A DNA stretch of 64,000 nt, taken from the NCBI GenBank assembly GCA_903861115.1, contig CAIOTD010000025.1, positions 1-64,000 of the forward strand. The letters are read 5' to 3'. Source of the DNA: an uncultured Burkholderiales bacterium. Lineage in GTDB: Bacteria > Pseudomonadota > Gammaproteobacteria > Burkholderiales > Burkholderiaceae_C. The notes under the pieces are model-generated. The model was not told the origin of the DNA. It did not search any database and saw only the letters and a program-made list of their open reading frames with translations. Positions within the stretch are counted from its first letter, which is position 1. Each line of letters opens with the position of its first letter. This document shows, piece by piece, positions 7,867-16,612 of this stretch. The position numbers and the translations under genes are program-made.

Positions 7867-10236
7867 TTAAATCATCCCTTGATCATAGGCACTTTGTGGC
7901 GCAGACAGAGGCAGACCCAACTCGGCTTGATGCGCCTGGGCTTGGTAAAGCCGCCAATAAGCCCCTTGACGGGCCATCAATTCATCGTGACTGCCCTCTT
8001 CGACTTTCTCCCCTTGCTCCATCACCACCAAACGATCAGCCCGTTTGAGCGTTGAGAGCCTGTGTGCAATGGCGATGGTGGTGCGGCCTTTGACCAAATT
8101 GTCCAAGGCCTTTTGGATCTCTTGCTCCGTCTCCGTGTCCACCGAAGAGGTGGCTTCGTCCATGATCAATATTTTAGGATTGATCAGTAAAGCTCGCGCA
8201 ATGGAGATGCGCTGCCTCTCGCCGCCCGAAAGACCTTGTCCACGTTCACCCACGAGCGAGTCATACCCCTGGGGGAGTCGAAGGATGAACTCGTGCGCAT
8301 GCGCGGCCCGCGCAGCCGAGATGATCTCACTGCGAGTGGCATCGCTGCGACCGTAAGAAATATTGTCTGCAATGGTGCCAAAAAACAAAAAGGGCTCTTG
8401 CAACACCAAACCAATGTGTGCTCTGTAATCGGCCAACATAAAGCGTCGAATATCGACACCATCGAGCTCGACACTGCCCTCGCTCAAATCGTAAAAGCGA
8501 CAAATGAGATTGACCAAGGTGCTTTTACCAGATCCACTTTGCCCAACCAAACCGATCATCTCACCGGGTTTGATGGTCAGACTCAAGTTCTTGATGACCA
8601 AACGGTTCCCGTACCTAAAAGCGGCATTCGTGAGTTTGATCTCCCCTTGGATGTTTTGGACCTTCACGGGCTCCGTGGGTTCAGGCACGCTTGAGACGTG
8701 GTCTAAAATTTCAAAAATTCTCTTGGTCCCCGCCGCCGCCTTTTGCGTATGAGAGACGATGCGGCTCATGGAATCTAGGCGCGTATAAAACCGACCAATG
8801 TAGGCCAAAAAGGCGGTCAGCACACCAACCGTCACTTGGTGCTGGGCGACTTGCCAAATGCCAAAGGCCCAAACAATCAACAAACCCACTTCGGTCATCA
8901 ATGTGACGGTTGGCGAGAACAAGGACCACAGAAAATTGATGCGATCGTTCACCGCCAAATTGTGCTTGTTGGCCTCACGAAAACGAGCACTTTCCCGTCC
9001 CTCCTGGGCGAACGCTTTGACCACTCGAATGCCCGGGATGGTGTCGGCCAAGACGTTGGTGAGCTCAGACCACACGCGATCAATTTTCTCAAAGCCCAGT
9101 CTCAAACGATCCCGTACCACATGAATGAGCCAATAAATAAACGGCAAAGGCAACAAGGTCACCATGGCCAAATAAGGGTCGATGGTAAAAAGAATGATGG
9201 CGGTCATCACGATCATCAAAAAATCGGTCGCGAAATCCAAAAGATGAAGAGACAAGAAGACACATATGCGATCCGTCTCCCCGCCAATGCGGGTCATCAA
9301 GTCACCCGTGCGTCGACCACCAAAATACTCAAGCGAGAGCTTCATCAAATGGTCGTAGGCACTGGTGCGCAAATCGGCCCCAATGCGCTCCGACACCAAC
9401 GCCAAAATGTAAGTTTTGAGCCAGCCCAAGGACCAAGCCAAAAGAGCCGCTGCCAGCAAGCCCAACAAATAGGTTGACACTTGCTCAAAATCAATGGGTT
9501 TGCCATTTTGAAAGGGAATCAGGACCTTGTCCATCAAGGGCATGGTCAGGTAAGGTGGCACCAAGGTCGCCGCCGTCGAGGCAAGGGTCAGCAAGAAGCC
9601 GGCCAACAAGCGCATTTGATAGGGTTTTGCAAAACGCCACAAGCGAAAGAGCCCCCATGTCGATGCGGGCGCCTCATCAACTTCGCTCAAGGCCGCAGTA
9701 GGCGCGTGGTGGCCTTCAGCCGCTTCAAGCAAGGGAGAGAACTGTTCGTCGTGCTCCGTCAAAGGATTGATTTTTCCCAACCCAAGCGAGCCTTGCACTG
9801 CCGACAACGAACTCTCTCGCATTGGCGAGAGGTGATGCTCAAGCGCACGACTCCAAGCCAACTGAAGGGCCACCGCTCGGACGTTGTTGGCGAGCGTAAA
9901 GCGCCACTTGGCCAGACATCTCTCCTCGTTGACCAACTCCAAGGTCCCAACGCCCGCAAAGTCGATGTGTTTTAAGCGGGCCTGGCCTTCAATCGAAAAG
10001 GTTTCCAAATGAAACGCGCTGGCCTTCAAATCATCCACATCTTCAGGACGGGCTCCTTGCGGCAAGGACCAGCTCAAAAGTCTCTCTTGGGTCGCCACCA
10101 ACAAGCCACTCGTGAAACAAAGTCGGCTGTCCAAGTCAACCTCTAAGGCGGCTAAAACGTTTTCATTGGAAGACAGGCTGGCAAACACCAGCGCCTGCCA
10201 GCCTTGGGGAAGCTCATCTTGAGAAGCACTTGGCAT
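7867..10236 (-). CDS. Cyanophycin-associated ABC exporter (membrane plus ATPase half-transporter) with extra N-terminal domain
   Basis: 789 residues. Residues 1 to about 165 form a soluble domain with no similarity I recognise; it has a PH-like alternation of beta strands ('DSRLCFTSGLLVATQERLLSW'). From about 195 it is a type-IV half-transporter: transmembrane helices, then an ATPase with Walker A 'GQSGSGKST' near 566, Q-loop 'VLQEPFLF', signature 'LSGGERQR' near 672, Walker B 'ILIMDEA' near 690 and the H-loop in 'IAIAHRLS'. All catalytic motifs are intact. It precedes the coupled DUF1854 gene and is divergent from cphA'-cphA across 350 bases. Substrate unknown. Confidence 0.85.
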   Translation of the reverse strand: MPSASQDELPQGWQALVFASLSSNENVLAALEVDLDSRLCFTSGLLVATQERLLSWSLPQGARPEDVDDLKASAFHLETFSIEGQARLKHIDFAGVGTLELVNEERCLAKWRFTLANNVRAVALQLAWSRALEHHLSPMRESSLSAVQGSLGLGKINPLTEHDEQFSPLLEAAEGHHAPTAALSEVDEAPASTWGLFRLWRFAKPYQMRLLAGFLLTLASTAATLVPPYLTMPLMDKVLIPFQNGKPIDFEQVSTYLLGLLAAALLAWSLGWLKTYILALVSERIGADLRTSAYDHLMKLSLEYFGGRRTGDLMTRIGGETDRICVFLSLHLLDFATDFLMIVMTAIILFTIDPYLAMVTLLPLPFIYWLIHVVRDRLRLGFEKIDRVWSELTNVLADTIPGIRVVKAFAQEGRESARFREANKHNLAVNDRINFLWSLFSPTVTLMTEVGLLIVWAFGIWQVAQHQVTVGVLTAFLAYIGRFYTRLDSMSRIVSHTQKAAAGTKRIFEILDHVSSVPEPTEPVKVQNIQGEIKLTNAAFRYGNRLVIKNLSLTIKPGEMIGLVGQSGSGKSTLVNLICRFYDLSEGSVELDGVDIRRFMLADYRAHIGLVLQEPFLFFGTIADNISYGRSDATRSEIISAARAAHAHEFILRLPQGYDSLVGERGQGLSGGERQRISIARALLINPKILIMDEATSSVDTETEQEIQKALDNLVKGRTTIAIAHRLSTLKRADRLVVMEQGEKVEEGSHDELMARQGAYWRLYQAQAHQAELGLPLSAPQSAYDQGMI

Positions 10237-10586
10237 GTCAGTTAGGGGTGGGTTTTAGATTAATCGAGATCAAGAGACCACTTTTTGAAAAGATTGGGCT
10301 CTCGGGACGCAACAAAAGGAAAGCAAAAAATATGAAGTCAAAGCAACTTTTCTTACAATGGAGCCCAAGCTTGCTCAGCAATTGTAACTTCGCAGCACAG
10401 TCTGGACTTCCAATATTGATCGACTTTGGAACAAAAGCCCCAAACCGAGTCTGAAATAACGTCATAATATTCATGTTTTGTATAACGTTTGAAGACCACC
10501 ACTGGACGACTCGTTTTTCTGTTTAGTTTCAAAAAAAACACCCTTTTTGTCCTTCCCACACCTTTAGCCCAATTAAAACCAACACC
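10237..10586. promoter_or_regulatory. Divergent control region between the ABC exporter and cphA'
   Basis: 350 non-coding, A+T-richer bases. The promoters of both cyanophycin-linked transcripts should lie here, but no clear -35/-10 pair stands out. One notable element is a direct repeat ATAACGT at 10456-10462 and 10482-10488, 26 bases apart (about 2.5 helix turns), within the most A+T-rich stretch; it could be an operator. No FNR-type, RpoH or obvious arginine-repressor box was seen. Short open frames here lack coding character. Confidence 0.4.
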
Positions 10587-12797
10587 ATGTCACATCCAGA
10601 CATTCAAATTCTTCGCATGCGTTATCTCAGGGGCCCTAACATCTGGACCTACCGTTCGGTCATTGAAGCATGGGTGGACATTGGCGTTTTGGAGGATTTT
10701 CCCTCCAATTTGATCCCCGGTTTTTATGAAAGATTGACCACCTGGCTCCCTGGGCTCATTGAGCACAGATGCGGAATTGGCGAGCGCGGGGGCTTTTTGA
10801 TGCGCTTAAAAGATGGGACATGGGCCGGCCATGTGATGGAACACGTCGCGCTTGAGCTCCAAACCCTGTCGGGCTTAGAAACAGGTTTTGGCAAAGCGCG
10901 TGAAACCACCACGAGAGGCGTGTACAAAGTGATCATCTACGCCGTTCAAGAAAAGGTGGGCGAGCAAAGTCTTTTGTTGGCCCAAAAATTGGTGATGGCC
11001 GCCATCAATGACACCCCGTTTGATCTTCAAGCGCACTTGGATGATTTAAAAGACACGGTGGATGAATATTGTCTTGGCCCAAGCACGGGCTGCATTGTTG
11101 AAGCCGCCAATGAGCGAAGGATCCCTTCCATCCGATTGACGGAGGGCAATTTGGTGCAATTGGGCTACGGTGCCAAACAGCGCCGCATCTGGACGGCTGA
11201 GACGGACCGCACGTCCGCGATCGCTGAGAGCATCTCAAGCGACAAAGATCTCACCAAACAACTGCTCAAACACTGCGGGATTCCTGTCCCCCAAGGCACC
11301 TTGGTCAACAATGCCGACGACGCTTGGACCTCTTCGCAAGAGATTGGCCTGCCTGTGGTGGTCAAACCAAGCGACGCCAACCGAGGACGAGGTGTTTCTT
11401 TGGGGCTTAAAAACGAAGCCAATATCAGAGCGGCCTTTGACATTGCCAGCCGTTACGGCACAGAGGTCTTGGTCGAACGTTACGTCCAAGGCGATGAGCA
11501 CCGACTGCTCGTGGTGGGCGACAAAGTGGTTGCTGCAGCCAAAGGAGAAACCGCCTACATCACGGGAGATGGCAAGCACACGGTTGAGGAGTTGATTGAA
11601 CTACAAATCAACTCCGACCCCCGAAGAGGCCCCACCGAAGATTATCCACTGAACTCCGTTCGACTCAAAGATCACCCACAAGCGGTGCTTCAAATTGAGA
11701 GCCAAGGCTACAACGCCAAAAGCGTGCTGGAAGTGGGCACCGCCATCATCGTTCAGCGCAACGGCAACATGAACAACGACGTCACCGATTTGATCCATCC
11801 AGAGGTGGCCGCAACGGTTTGCTTGGCAGCTCGGGTCGTGGGTTTGGACATTGCTGGGATTGACTTGGTGGCGCAAGATATCTCTAAGCCCCTCAATGAG
11901 CAAGACGCGGCCATTGTTGAAGTCAACGCGGGCCCTGGGCTCTTGATGCATCTAAAGCCTTTGAACGGTCAAGCCAGGCCCGTTGGGCGCTCAATTGTTG
12001 ACCATCTTTTTGCCAACAACGAAAACGGCCGCATTCCCATTGTGGGTGTGCTGGGATCGATTCAAACCAACTTGCTCTCGCATTTGATTGCCTGGTTCTT
12101 GCACTTGTCAGGCAAAAGAGTGGGTTTGGCCTGCGATGAAGGCTTGTACATGGACCAACGCAAAGTCGAGTCCACCGATGCAAGAGACTACGCCATTGGG
12201 GAGCGTTTGCTGATCAACCGCACTTTGGAGGCGGCCGTGTTTCAAACATCCCCTTGGCACATTTGCCAAGATGGGCTGCCTTATGACCGCTGCTTGGTCG
12301 GTGTTGTGACCGATATGAAGCGCGAGGTCTGGGATTTGAGTGACCATGACATCTCCTCGGATGAAAAATTCAAAAGTGTGATGAGAACCCAAATCGATTT
12401 GGTGCTCACCAATGGGGTCAGCGTCTTGAACGCAGAAGACCCCGCCGTGGTCGACTTGGCGCAGTACAGCGACGGGGATGTGATTTTTTACTCTACCGAC
12501 CCAGACAACGAGGTGATGAAAGCACACCGTGCAGAGGGCCGAAGAAATGTCTACTACAGAGATGGACACGTGGTCTTGGCCAGAGGCGACCAAGAGACGT
12601 TGCTGTTTCACTTGGACTTTCCTCCCATTGCCATGCGCATCAAGCAAGACGGCTTCAATCTCTCCACCTTGCTTGCAGGGGTTGCTTGCGGCTGGGCCTT
12701 GGACATCGCGCCGCTCTTGATCCGAGCGGGCTTGAAAAATTTTGGACAAAAGAACTCCATCTCTCCTCCCCTTGACATCAGGACCCTTGCCTCATGA
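10587..12797 (+). CDS. cphA': CphA-like cyanophycin synthetase paralogue (CphA') with degenerate Mur-ligase half
   Basis: 736 residues against 858 for the downstream CphA. The N-terminal domain ('YLRGPNIWTYRSVIEAW') and the ATP-grasp domain (about 215-460; 'PVVVKPSDANRGRGV', 'VLVERYVQGDEHRLLVVGD', 'IVEVNAGPGLLMH') are well preserved. At about 487 the Mur-ligase P-loop expected as GTNGKTT reads 'GVLGSIQTNLLS', so its ATP site is destroyed, and the last ~120 residues, including the Mur C-terminal domain, are missing. ATP-grasp adds Asp and the Mur half adds Arg in authentic CphA, so this protein should not add Arg. Its stop overlaps the cphA start (ATGA). Similar cphA/cphA' pairs are known in Burkholderiales. 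Confidence 0.88.
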   Translation: MSHPDIQILRMRYLRGPNIWTYRSVIEAWVDIGVLEDFPSNLIPGFYERLTTWLPGLIEHRCGIGERGGFLMRLKDGTWAGHVMEHVALELQTLSGLETGFGKARETTTRGVYKVIIYAVQEKVGEQSLLLAQKLVMAAINDTPFDLQAHLDDLKDTVDEYCLGPSTGCIVEAANERRIPSIRLTEGNLVQLGYGAKQRRIWTAETDRTSAIAESISSDKDLTKQLLKHCGIPVPQGTLVNNADDAWTSSQEIGLPVVVKPSDANRGRGVSLGLKNEANIRAAFDIASRYGTEVLVERYVQGDEHRLLVVGDKVVAAAKGETAYITGDGKHTVEELIELQINSDPRRGPTEDYPLNSVRLKDHPQAVLQIESQGYNAKSVLEVGTAIIVQRNGNMNNDVTDLIHPEVAATVCLAARVVGLDIAGIDLVAQDISKPLNEQDAAIVEVNAGPGLLMHLKPLNGQARPVGRSIVDHLFANNENGRIPIVGVLGSIQTNLLSHLIAWFLHLSGKRVGLACDEGLYMDQRKVESTDARDYAIGERLLINRTLEAAVFQTSPWHICQDGLPYDRCLVGVVTDMKREVWDLSDHDISSDEKFKSVMRTQIDLVLTNGVSVLNAEDPAVVDLAQYSDGDVIFYSTDPDNEVMKAHRAEGRRNVYYRDGHVVLARGDQETLLFHLDFPPIAMRIKQDGFNLSTLLAGVACGWALDIAPLLIRAGLKNFGQKNSISPPLDIRTLAS

Positions 12798-15370
12798 ACG
12801 TTTCACGAATTAGAGCTCTAAGAGGGCCCAATCTTTGGACCCGTCACACCGCCATTGAGGCCTTGGTGAAGTGCGACGAGCATCAAGATGATTTGAATTT
12901 GATGCCCCATTTCGAGCAGCGCCTGCGCAATCTTTTCCCTGGCATGGGCGCCTTAAGGCCCACCGAACGAGGCGCAAAAATGGGCATCGCTCACGCGCTT
13001 GAAATCGCCACCCTCCACCTTCAAACCGAAGCCGGTTGCCCCGTCACTTTCTCCAGAACCACCCCCACCTCTGAAGCACAACTCTATCAAGTGGTGGTCG
13101 AGTACACCGAAGAGGAAGTGGGCGTGATGGCTTTGGAGTTTGCTCAAAAATTGTGTGCCTGTGCGCTGAGCGACCAAGCCTTTGATTTGGACACAGCGAT
13201 CAAGAATTTAAGGGACTTGGATGAAGACATTCGCCTTGGCCCCTCAACCGGCTCAATCGTGGACGCCGCACTGACGCGTGGCATCCCCTATCGACGCTTG
13301 ACACAAGGCAGTTTGGTGCAATTTGGTTGGGGCTCCAAGCAAAGAAGAATACAAGCGGCAGAAATCGATGCCACCTCTGCCATTGCGGAGTCCATTGCAC
13401 AAGACAAAGAACTGACCAAGAAACTTCTGTTTGCAGCAGGCGTGCCTGTCCCACATGGCCGCCCCGTCGAGGACGAAGAGGACGCATGGATTGCAGCACA
13501 ATCCATTGGTTTTCCAGTGGTGATCAAACCCCAAGACGGCAACCAAGGCAAAGGGGTGACGGTCAATATCAACACCAAAGAGGAAGTGTTCGCAGCCTTT
13601 GAAAACGCCAAGCGCTTCAAAGACGACATCATGGTTGAGCGGTATTTGCCTGGCAACGATTACCGCCTTTTGGTGGTGGGTGACAAATTGGTCGCCGCCG
13701 CCAGAAGAGAGCCGCCCTTTGTCACGGGAGATGGTGTTCACACCGTCAAGGACTTGGTCAACCAAGTCAACGCCGACCCCAAAAGAGGCGATGGGCATGC
13801 CACCTCCCTGACCAAAATTCGATTCGACGAAGTGGCCATTGGCCGACTGAGGGAGCAAGGGCTAGAGGCGGACAGCATTCCTGCCAAGGGCGTGCGCGTC
13901 ATTTTGAGAAACAACGCCAACTTGTCAACGGGTGGAAGTGCCACCGATGTGACCGACGACGTTCACCCAGAGGTCGCCTCCAGAGCCATTGAAGCGGCCC
14001 AAATGGTCGGACTTGATGTCTGCGGTGTGGACGTGGTGTGCGAGAGCGTATTGCGCCCTCTTGAGGAGCAACAAGGCGGCGTGGTGGAGGTCAACGCTGC
14101 GCCTGGACTCAGAATGCACTTGAATCCCTCTTACGGCAAAGGGCGAGATGTGGGAGAAGCCATCATCTCTCAACTCTACCCCTCGGGTGAAGATGGACGC
14201 GTACCGGTGATTGCCGTCACGGGCACGAATGGTAAAACCACGACGGTTCGCTTGTGCGCTCACTTGCTAAGAGCGCAAGGGCTCAGAGTGGGCATGACCA
14301 ACACGGACGGCGTGTATGTCAATGGGCGGCAAATTGATGACGGCGACTGCTCTGGACCGCGTTCGGCCAGAAACGTATTGATGCACCCCGATGTCGATGC
14401 AGCCGTTTTTGAAACAGCCAGAGGCGGCATGCTCAGAGAAGGTTTGGCCTTTGATCGATGCCAGGTGGCGGTCGTCACCAACATTGGGATGGGGGACCAT
14501 TTGGGACTCAATTACATCACCACGGTTGAAGATTTGGCAGTCTTAAAGCGCGTCATTGTGCAAAACGTATCGCCCTCTGGCATGGCGGTCTTGAACGCCG
14601 CCGATCCAATTGTGGCGGCCATGGCCTCCACTTGCCCAGGCCAAGTCACCTATTTTGCGCTCGATGCGCATCACCCCGTGATTGCCACACACCGTGCACA
14701 AGGCAAGCGCGTGGTGTTTGTTGAGGACGATCAAATCGTTGCCATGCAAGGCAGCATGCAAGTCAGAATCCCCATGGTTGACATCCCGCTCACGCGCCGA
14801 GGGGTGGTGAACTTTCAGATTGAAAACGCCATGGCCTCCATTGCTGCCGCTTGGGCTGTGGGCATCCCATGGGGCGTGATTTGCAAAGGACTCTCGACCT
14901 TTGTGAGCGATCCAACGGCCGTTCCTGGGCGCTTTAATGTCTTTGATTACAAAGGCTCGACGGTCATTGCCGACTATGGCCACAACCCGGACGCCATCAA
15001 AGCCTTGGTCCAAGCGGTCACCAACTTACCTGCCAAGCGCAGAAGTGTTGTGATCAGTGGCGCAGGCGACAGACGCGATGAAGACATCAAGGAGCAAACG
15101 CGCATCATTGGCAACGTCTTTGATGAGGTGATTTTGTACCAAGATGCGTGTCAACGCGGACGCATCGATGGCGAGGTTCTGGCACTTTTAAGAGAAGGCC
15201 TCAAAGGCGCCAGCAAGACTGAAAAAGTCGAGGAAATTTATGGCGAATTTTTGGCCATCGATCACGCCATGAACAACTTAAAACCGGGTGAATTGTGTTT
15301 GATATTGATCGATCAAGTGGAGGAAGCGCTCAACCACATCATGAAAAAGGTCAACGAGATCACACCCTGA
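12794..15370 (+). CDS. cphA: Cyanophycin synthetase CphA
   Basis: Cytoplasmic enzyme that builds the storage polymer multi-L-arginyl-poly-L-aspartate from Asp, Arg and ATP. The 858 residues are the usual length. Order: N-terminal domain ('ALRGPNLWTRHTAIEAL'), ATP-grasp domain (about 220-470; 'PVVIKPQDGNQGKGV', 'GVVEVNAAPGLRMHL'), then the Mur-ligase domain with intact P-loop GTNGKTT at residues 477-483, 'VFETARGGMLREGL', and a C-terminal ligase domain with 'DYGHNPDAIKAL' and 'GAGDRRDEDI'. The gene overlaps cphA' by four bases, so the two are translationally coupled. No cyanophycinase or isoaspartyl dipeptidase gene is in this window. Confidence 0.96.
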   Translation: MNVSRIRALRGPNLWTRHTAIEALVKCDEHQDDLNLMPHFEQRLRNLFPGMGALRPTERGAKMGIAHALEIATLHLQTEAGCPVTFSRTTPTSEAQLYQVVVEYTEEEVGVMALEFAQKLCACALSDQAFDLDTAIKNLRDLDEDIRLGPSTGSIVDAALTRGIPYRRLTQGSLVQFGWGSKQRRIQAAEIDATSAIAESIAQDKELTKKLLFAAGVPVPHGRPVEDEEDAWIAAQSIGFPVVIKPQDGNQGKGVTVNINTKEEVFAAFENAKRFKDDIMVERYLPGNDYRLLVVGDKLVAAARREPPFVTGDGVHTVKDLVNQVNADPKRGDGHATSLTKIRFDEVAIGRLREQGLEADSIPAKGVRVILRNNANLSTGGSATDVTDDVHPEVASRAIEAAQMVGLDVCGVDVVCESVLRPLEEQQGGVVEVNAAPGLRMHLNPSYGKGRDVGEAIISQLYPSGEDGRVPVIAVTGTNGKTTTVRLCAHLLRAQGLRVGMTNTDGVYVNGRQIDDGDCSGPRSARNVLMHPDVDAAVFETARGGMLREGLAFDRCQVAVVTNIGMGDHLGLNYITTVEDLAVLKRVIVQNVSPSGMAVLNAADPIVAAMASTCPGQVTYFALDAHHPVIATHRAQGKRVVFVEDDQIVAMQGSMQVRIPMVDIPLTRRGVVNFQIENAMASIAAAWAVGIPWGVICKGLSTFVSDPTAVPGRFNVFDYKGSTVIADYGHNPDAIKALVQAVTNLPAKRRSVVISGAGDRRDEDIKEQTRIIGNVFDEVILYQDACQRGRIDGEVLALLREGLKGASKTEKVEEIYGEFLAIDHAMNNLKPGELCLILIDQVEEALNHIMKKVNEITP

Positions 15371-15386
15371 GTGAAGGCCCGCCGAT

Positions 15387-15842
15387 TCAAGACTCGGCTT
15401 GACAGACTTGTTTTTTCAAAGCGGCCAAATAGGTGTTGGGGCGGATGGGAAACTCTTTGGTTTTCCATTCCTGCTCATCCAATGACATCACTTCTTTGCC
15501 TTTGCCCAAGGGCTTGTCAAAATAGCTGGACGACAACCTCACAAAGGTGTCGTTCTTGCAATACAAACGCCAACGCACCATCTCGGACTGAAAGGTGTCG
15601 CCTTTGAAGGTTTTACCCGCCTTTGCATAGTCGCTGAGTGTCCAAACATAGCGACTCACATGAACCGCCTTGACCGCCTCTTTGTCCCACAAATGGGTGA
15701 CGTCCTCATCTTTGTCAATTTCGGCCCACTCCGCGTTTGAAGCACCGACAAAGCCGATCAAGCACACGCACACCACGGCCGACAGCCAAGCCTGGCCAAG
15801 CGGCTTCAAAGAGTTCATTCGCAGTGAAAACAAGAGTTTCAT
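15387..15842 (-). CDS. Secreted surface-adhesin-E-like small protein
   Basis: About 151 residues from ATG 15842 (ATG 15818 is an alternative). A signal peptide runs to 'VGASNA', followed by 'EWAEIDKDEDVTHLWDKEAV', 'RYVWTLSDYA', a 'SEMVRWRLYCKND' strand and a final Cys near the C-terminus. The pattern of two cysteines, WxLxDY and the length resemble small periplasmic or surface proteins annotated as surface-adhesin E-like in Betaproteobacteria. Adhesin activity is not implied. It is convergent with cphA, 16 bases away. Confidence 0.6.
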   Translation of the reverse strand: MKLLFSLRMNSLKPLGQAWLSAVVCVCLIGFVGASNAEWAEIDKDEDVTHLWDKEAVKAVHVSRYVWTLSDYAKAGKTFKGDTFQSEMVRWRLYCKNDTFVRLSSSYFDKPLGKGKEVMSLDEQEWKTKEFPIRPNTYLAALKKQVCQAES

Positions 15843-16073
15843 CAAACTTAAGCAAGTGTTATACGTCATGCGGCGCAAAAGGCACCAAGGCTTGGGTGTT
15901 TAAAACTGCATAGACCAAGGGAGTCAGATCGCTTTAAACACCGCTATCACGTCCTTATCTTCGACACGAAAGCATCAAAACTTTAATCCTTTTTGACCTC
16001 TATCGGCTCACCGAGGCCGTTTAAAATGACTGAACACTCTTTGCATGCCTGCATTTAACTAAAAAAGTCCACC

Positions 16074-16547
16074 ATGAGCACCATTTACGCAACCCTTGAG
16101 CGACTAAAGATCAGCTTGCCCCCAGCGGCCACGCCTGCAGCGTCCTACCAGCCCTTTTGCATCAGTGGCCCAATGGTCTACTTGAGTGGTCACATTGCCA
16201 AGAAGGACGGTGCGGCTTGGGTGGGTCAACTCGGCCTCACCATGAACACGGCCGAGGGCCAAGAGGCGGCCGCTTCAGTGGCCATCGATCTCATGGGCAC
16301 CTTGCAAGCGGCGTGTCAAAGCATCGGCAAAGATTTGGAAGCGGTCAAGCAGATCGTTAAAGTCACGAGTTTGGTCAATTCAACGCCAGAATACACGCAG
16401 CAGCACCTCGTGACCAATGGCTGCAGCAACTTGCTCGCAGAGGTCTTCCAAACCCGAGGCCTGCATGCCAGATCCGCTTTTGGTGTCGCGCAACTGCCCC
16501 TAGGCGCGTGCGTAGAAATTGAAATGGTTGTTGAGCTCAACGCCTAA
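16074..16547 (+). CDS. RidA family protein (YjgF/YER057c/UK114)
   Basis: 157-residue cytoplasmic protein with the RidA trimer fold: 'YQPFCISGPMVYLSGHIAKKDGA' at the N-terminus, 'GQEAAASVAIDLMGTLQAAC' helix, 'IVKVTSLVNSTPEY' and the C-terminal 'GLHARSAFGVAQLPLGACVEIEMVVEL'. The arginine that binds the substrate carboxylate in imine deaminases corresponds to 'HARSAFG'. This subgroup is longer than E. coli RidA (about 128) and its enamine/imine deaminase activity has not been generally shown. Terminated by the hairpin at 16564. Confidence 0.85.
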   Translation: MSTIYATLERLKISLPPAATPAASYQPFCISGPMVYLSGHIAKKDGAAWVGQLGLTMNTAEGQEAAASVAIDLMGTLQAACQSIGKDLEAVKQIVKVTSLVNSTPEYTQQHLVTNGCSNLLAEVFQTRGLHARSAFGVAQLPLGACVEIEMVVELNA

Positions 16548-16563
16548 AAAAACGTCAAACAAC

Positions 16564-16599
16564 AAGATGCACCTCACCACTTAAAAAGAGGTGCATCTT
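16564..16599. terminator. Bidirectional terminator-like hairpin between ridA-like gene and parC
   Basis: Perfect 12-bp inverted repeat AAGATGCACCTC/GAGGTGCATCTT with a 12-base loop, placed between two convergent genes. T tracts are weak on both strands (TTGTTGTTT on the minus strand), but the stem is long and perfect. Confidence 0.7.
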
Positions 16600-16612
16600 C
16601 AATTCACAGCGC

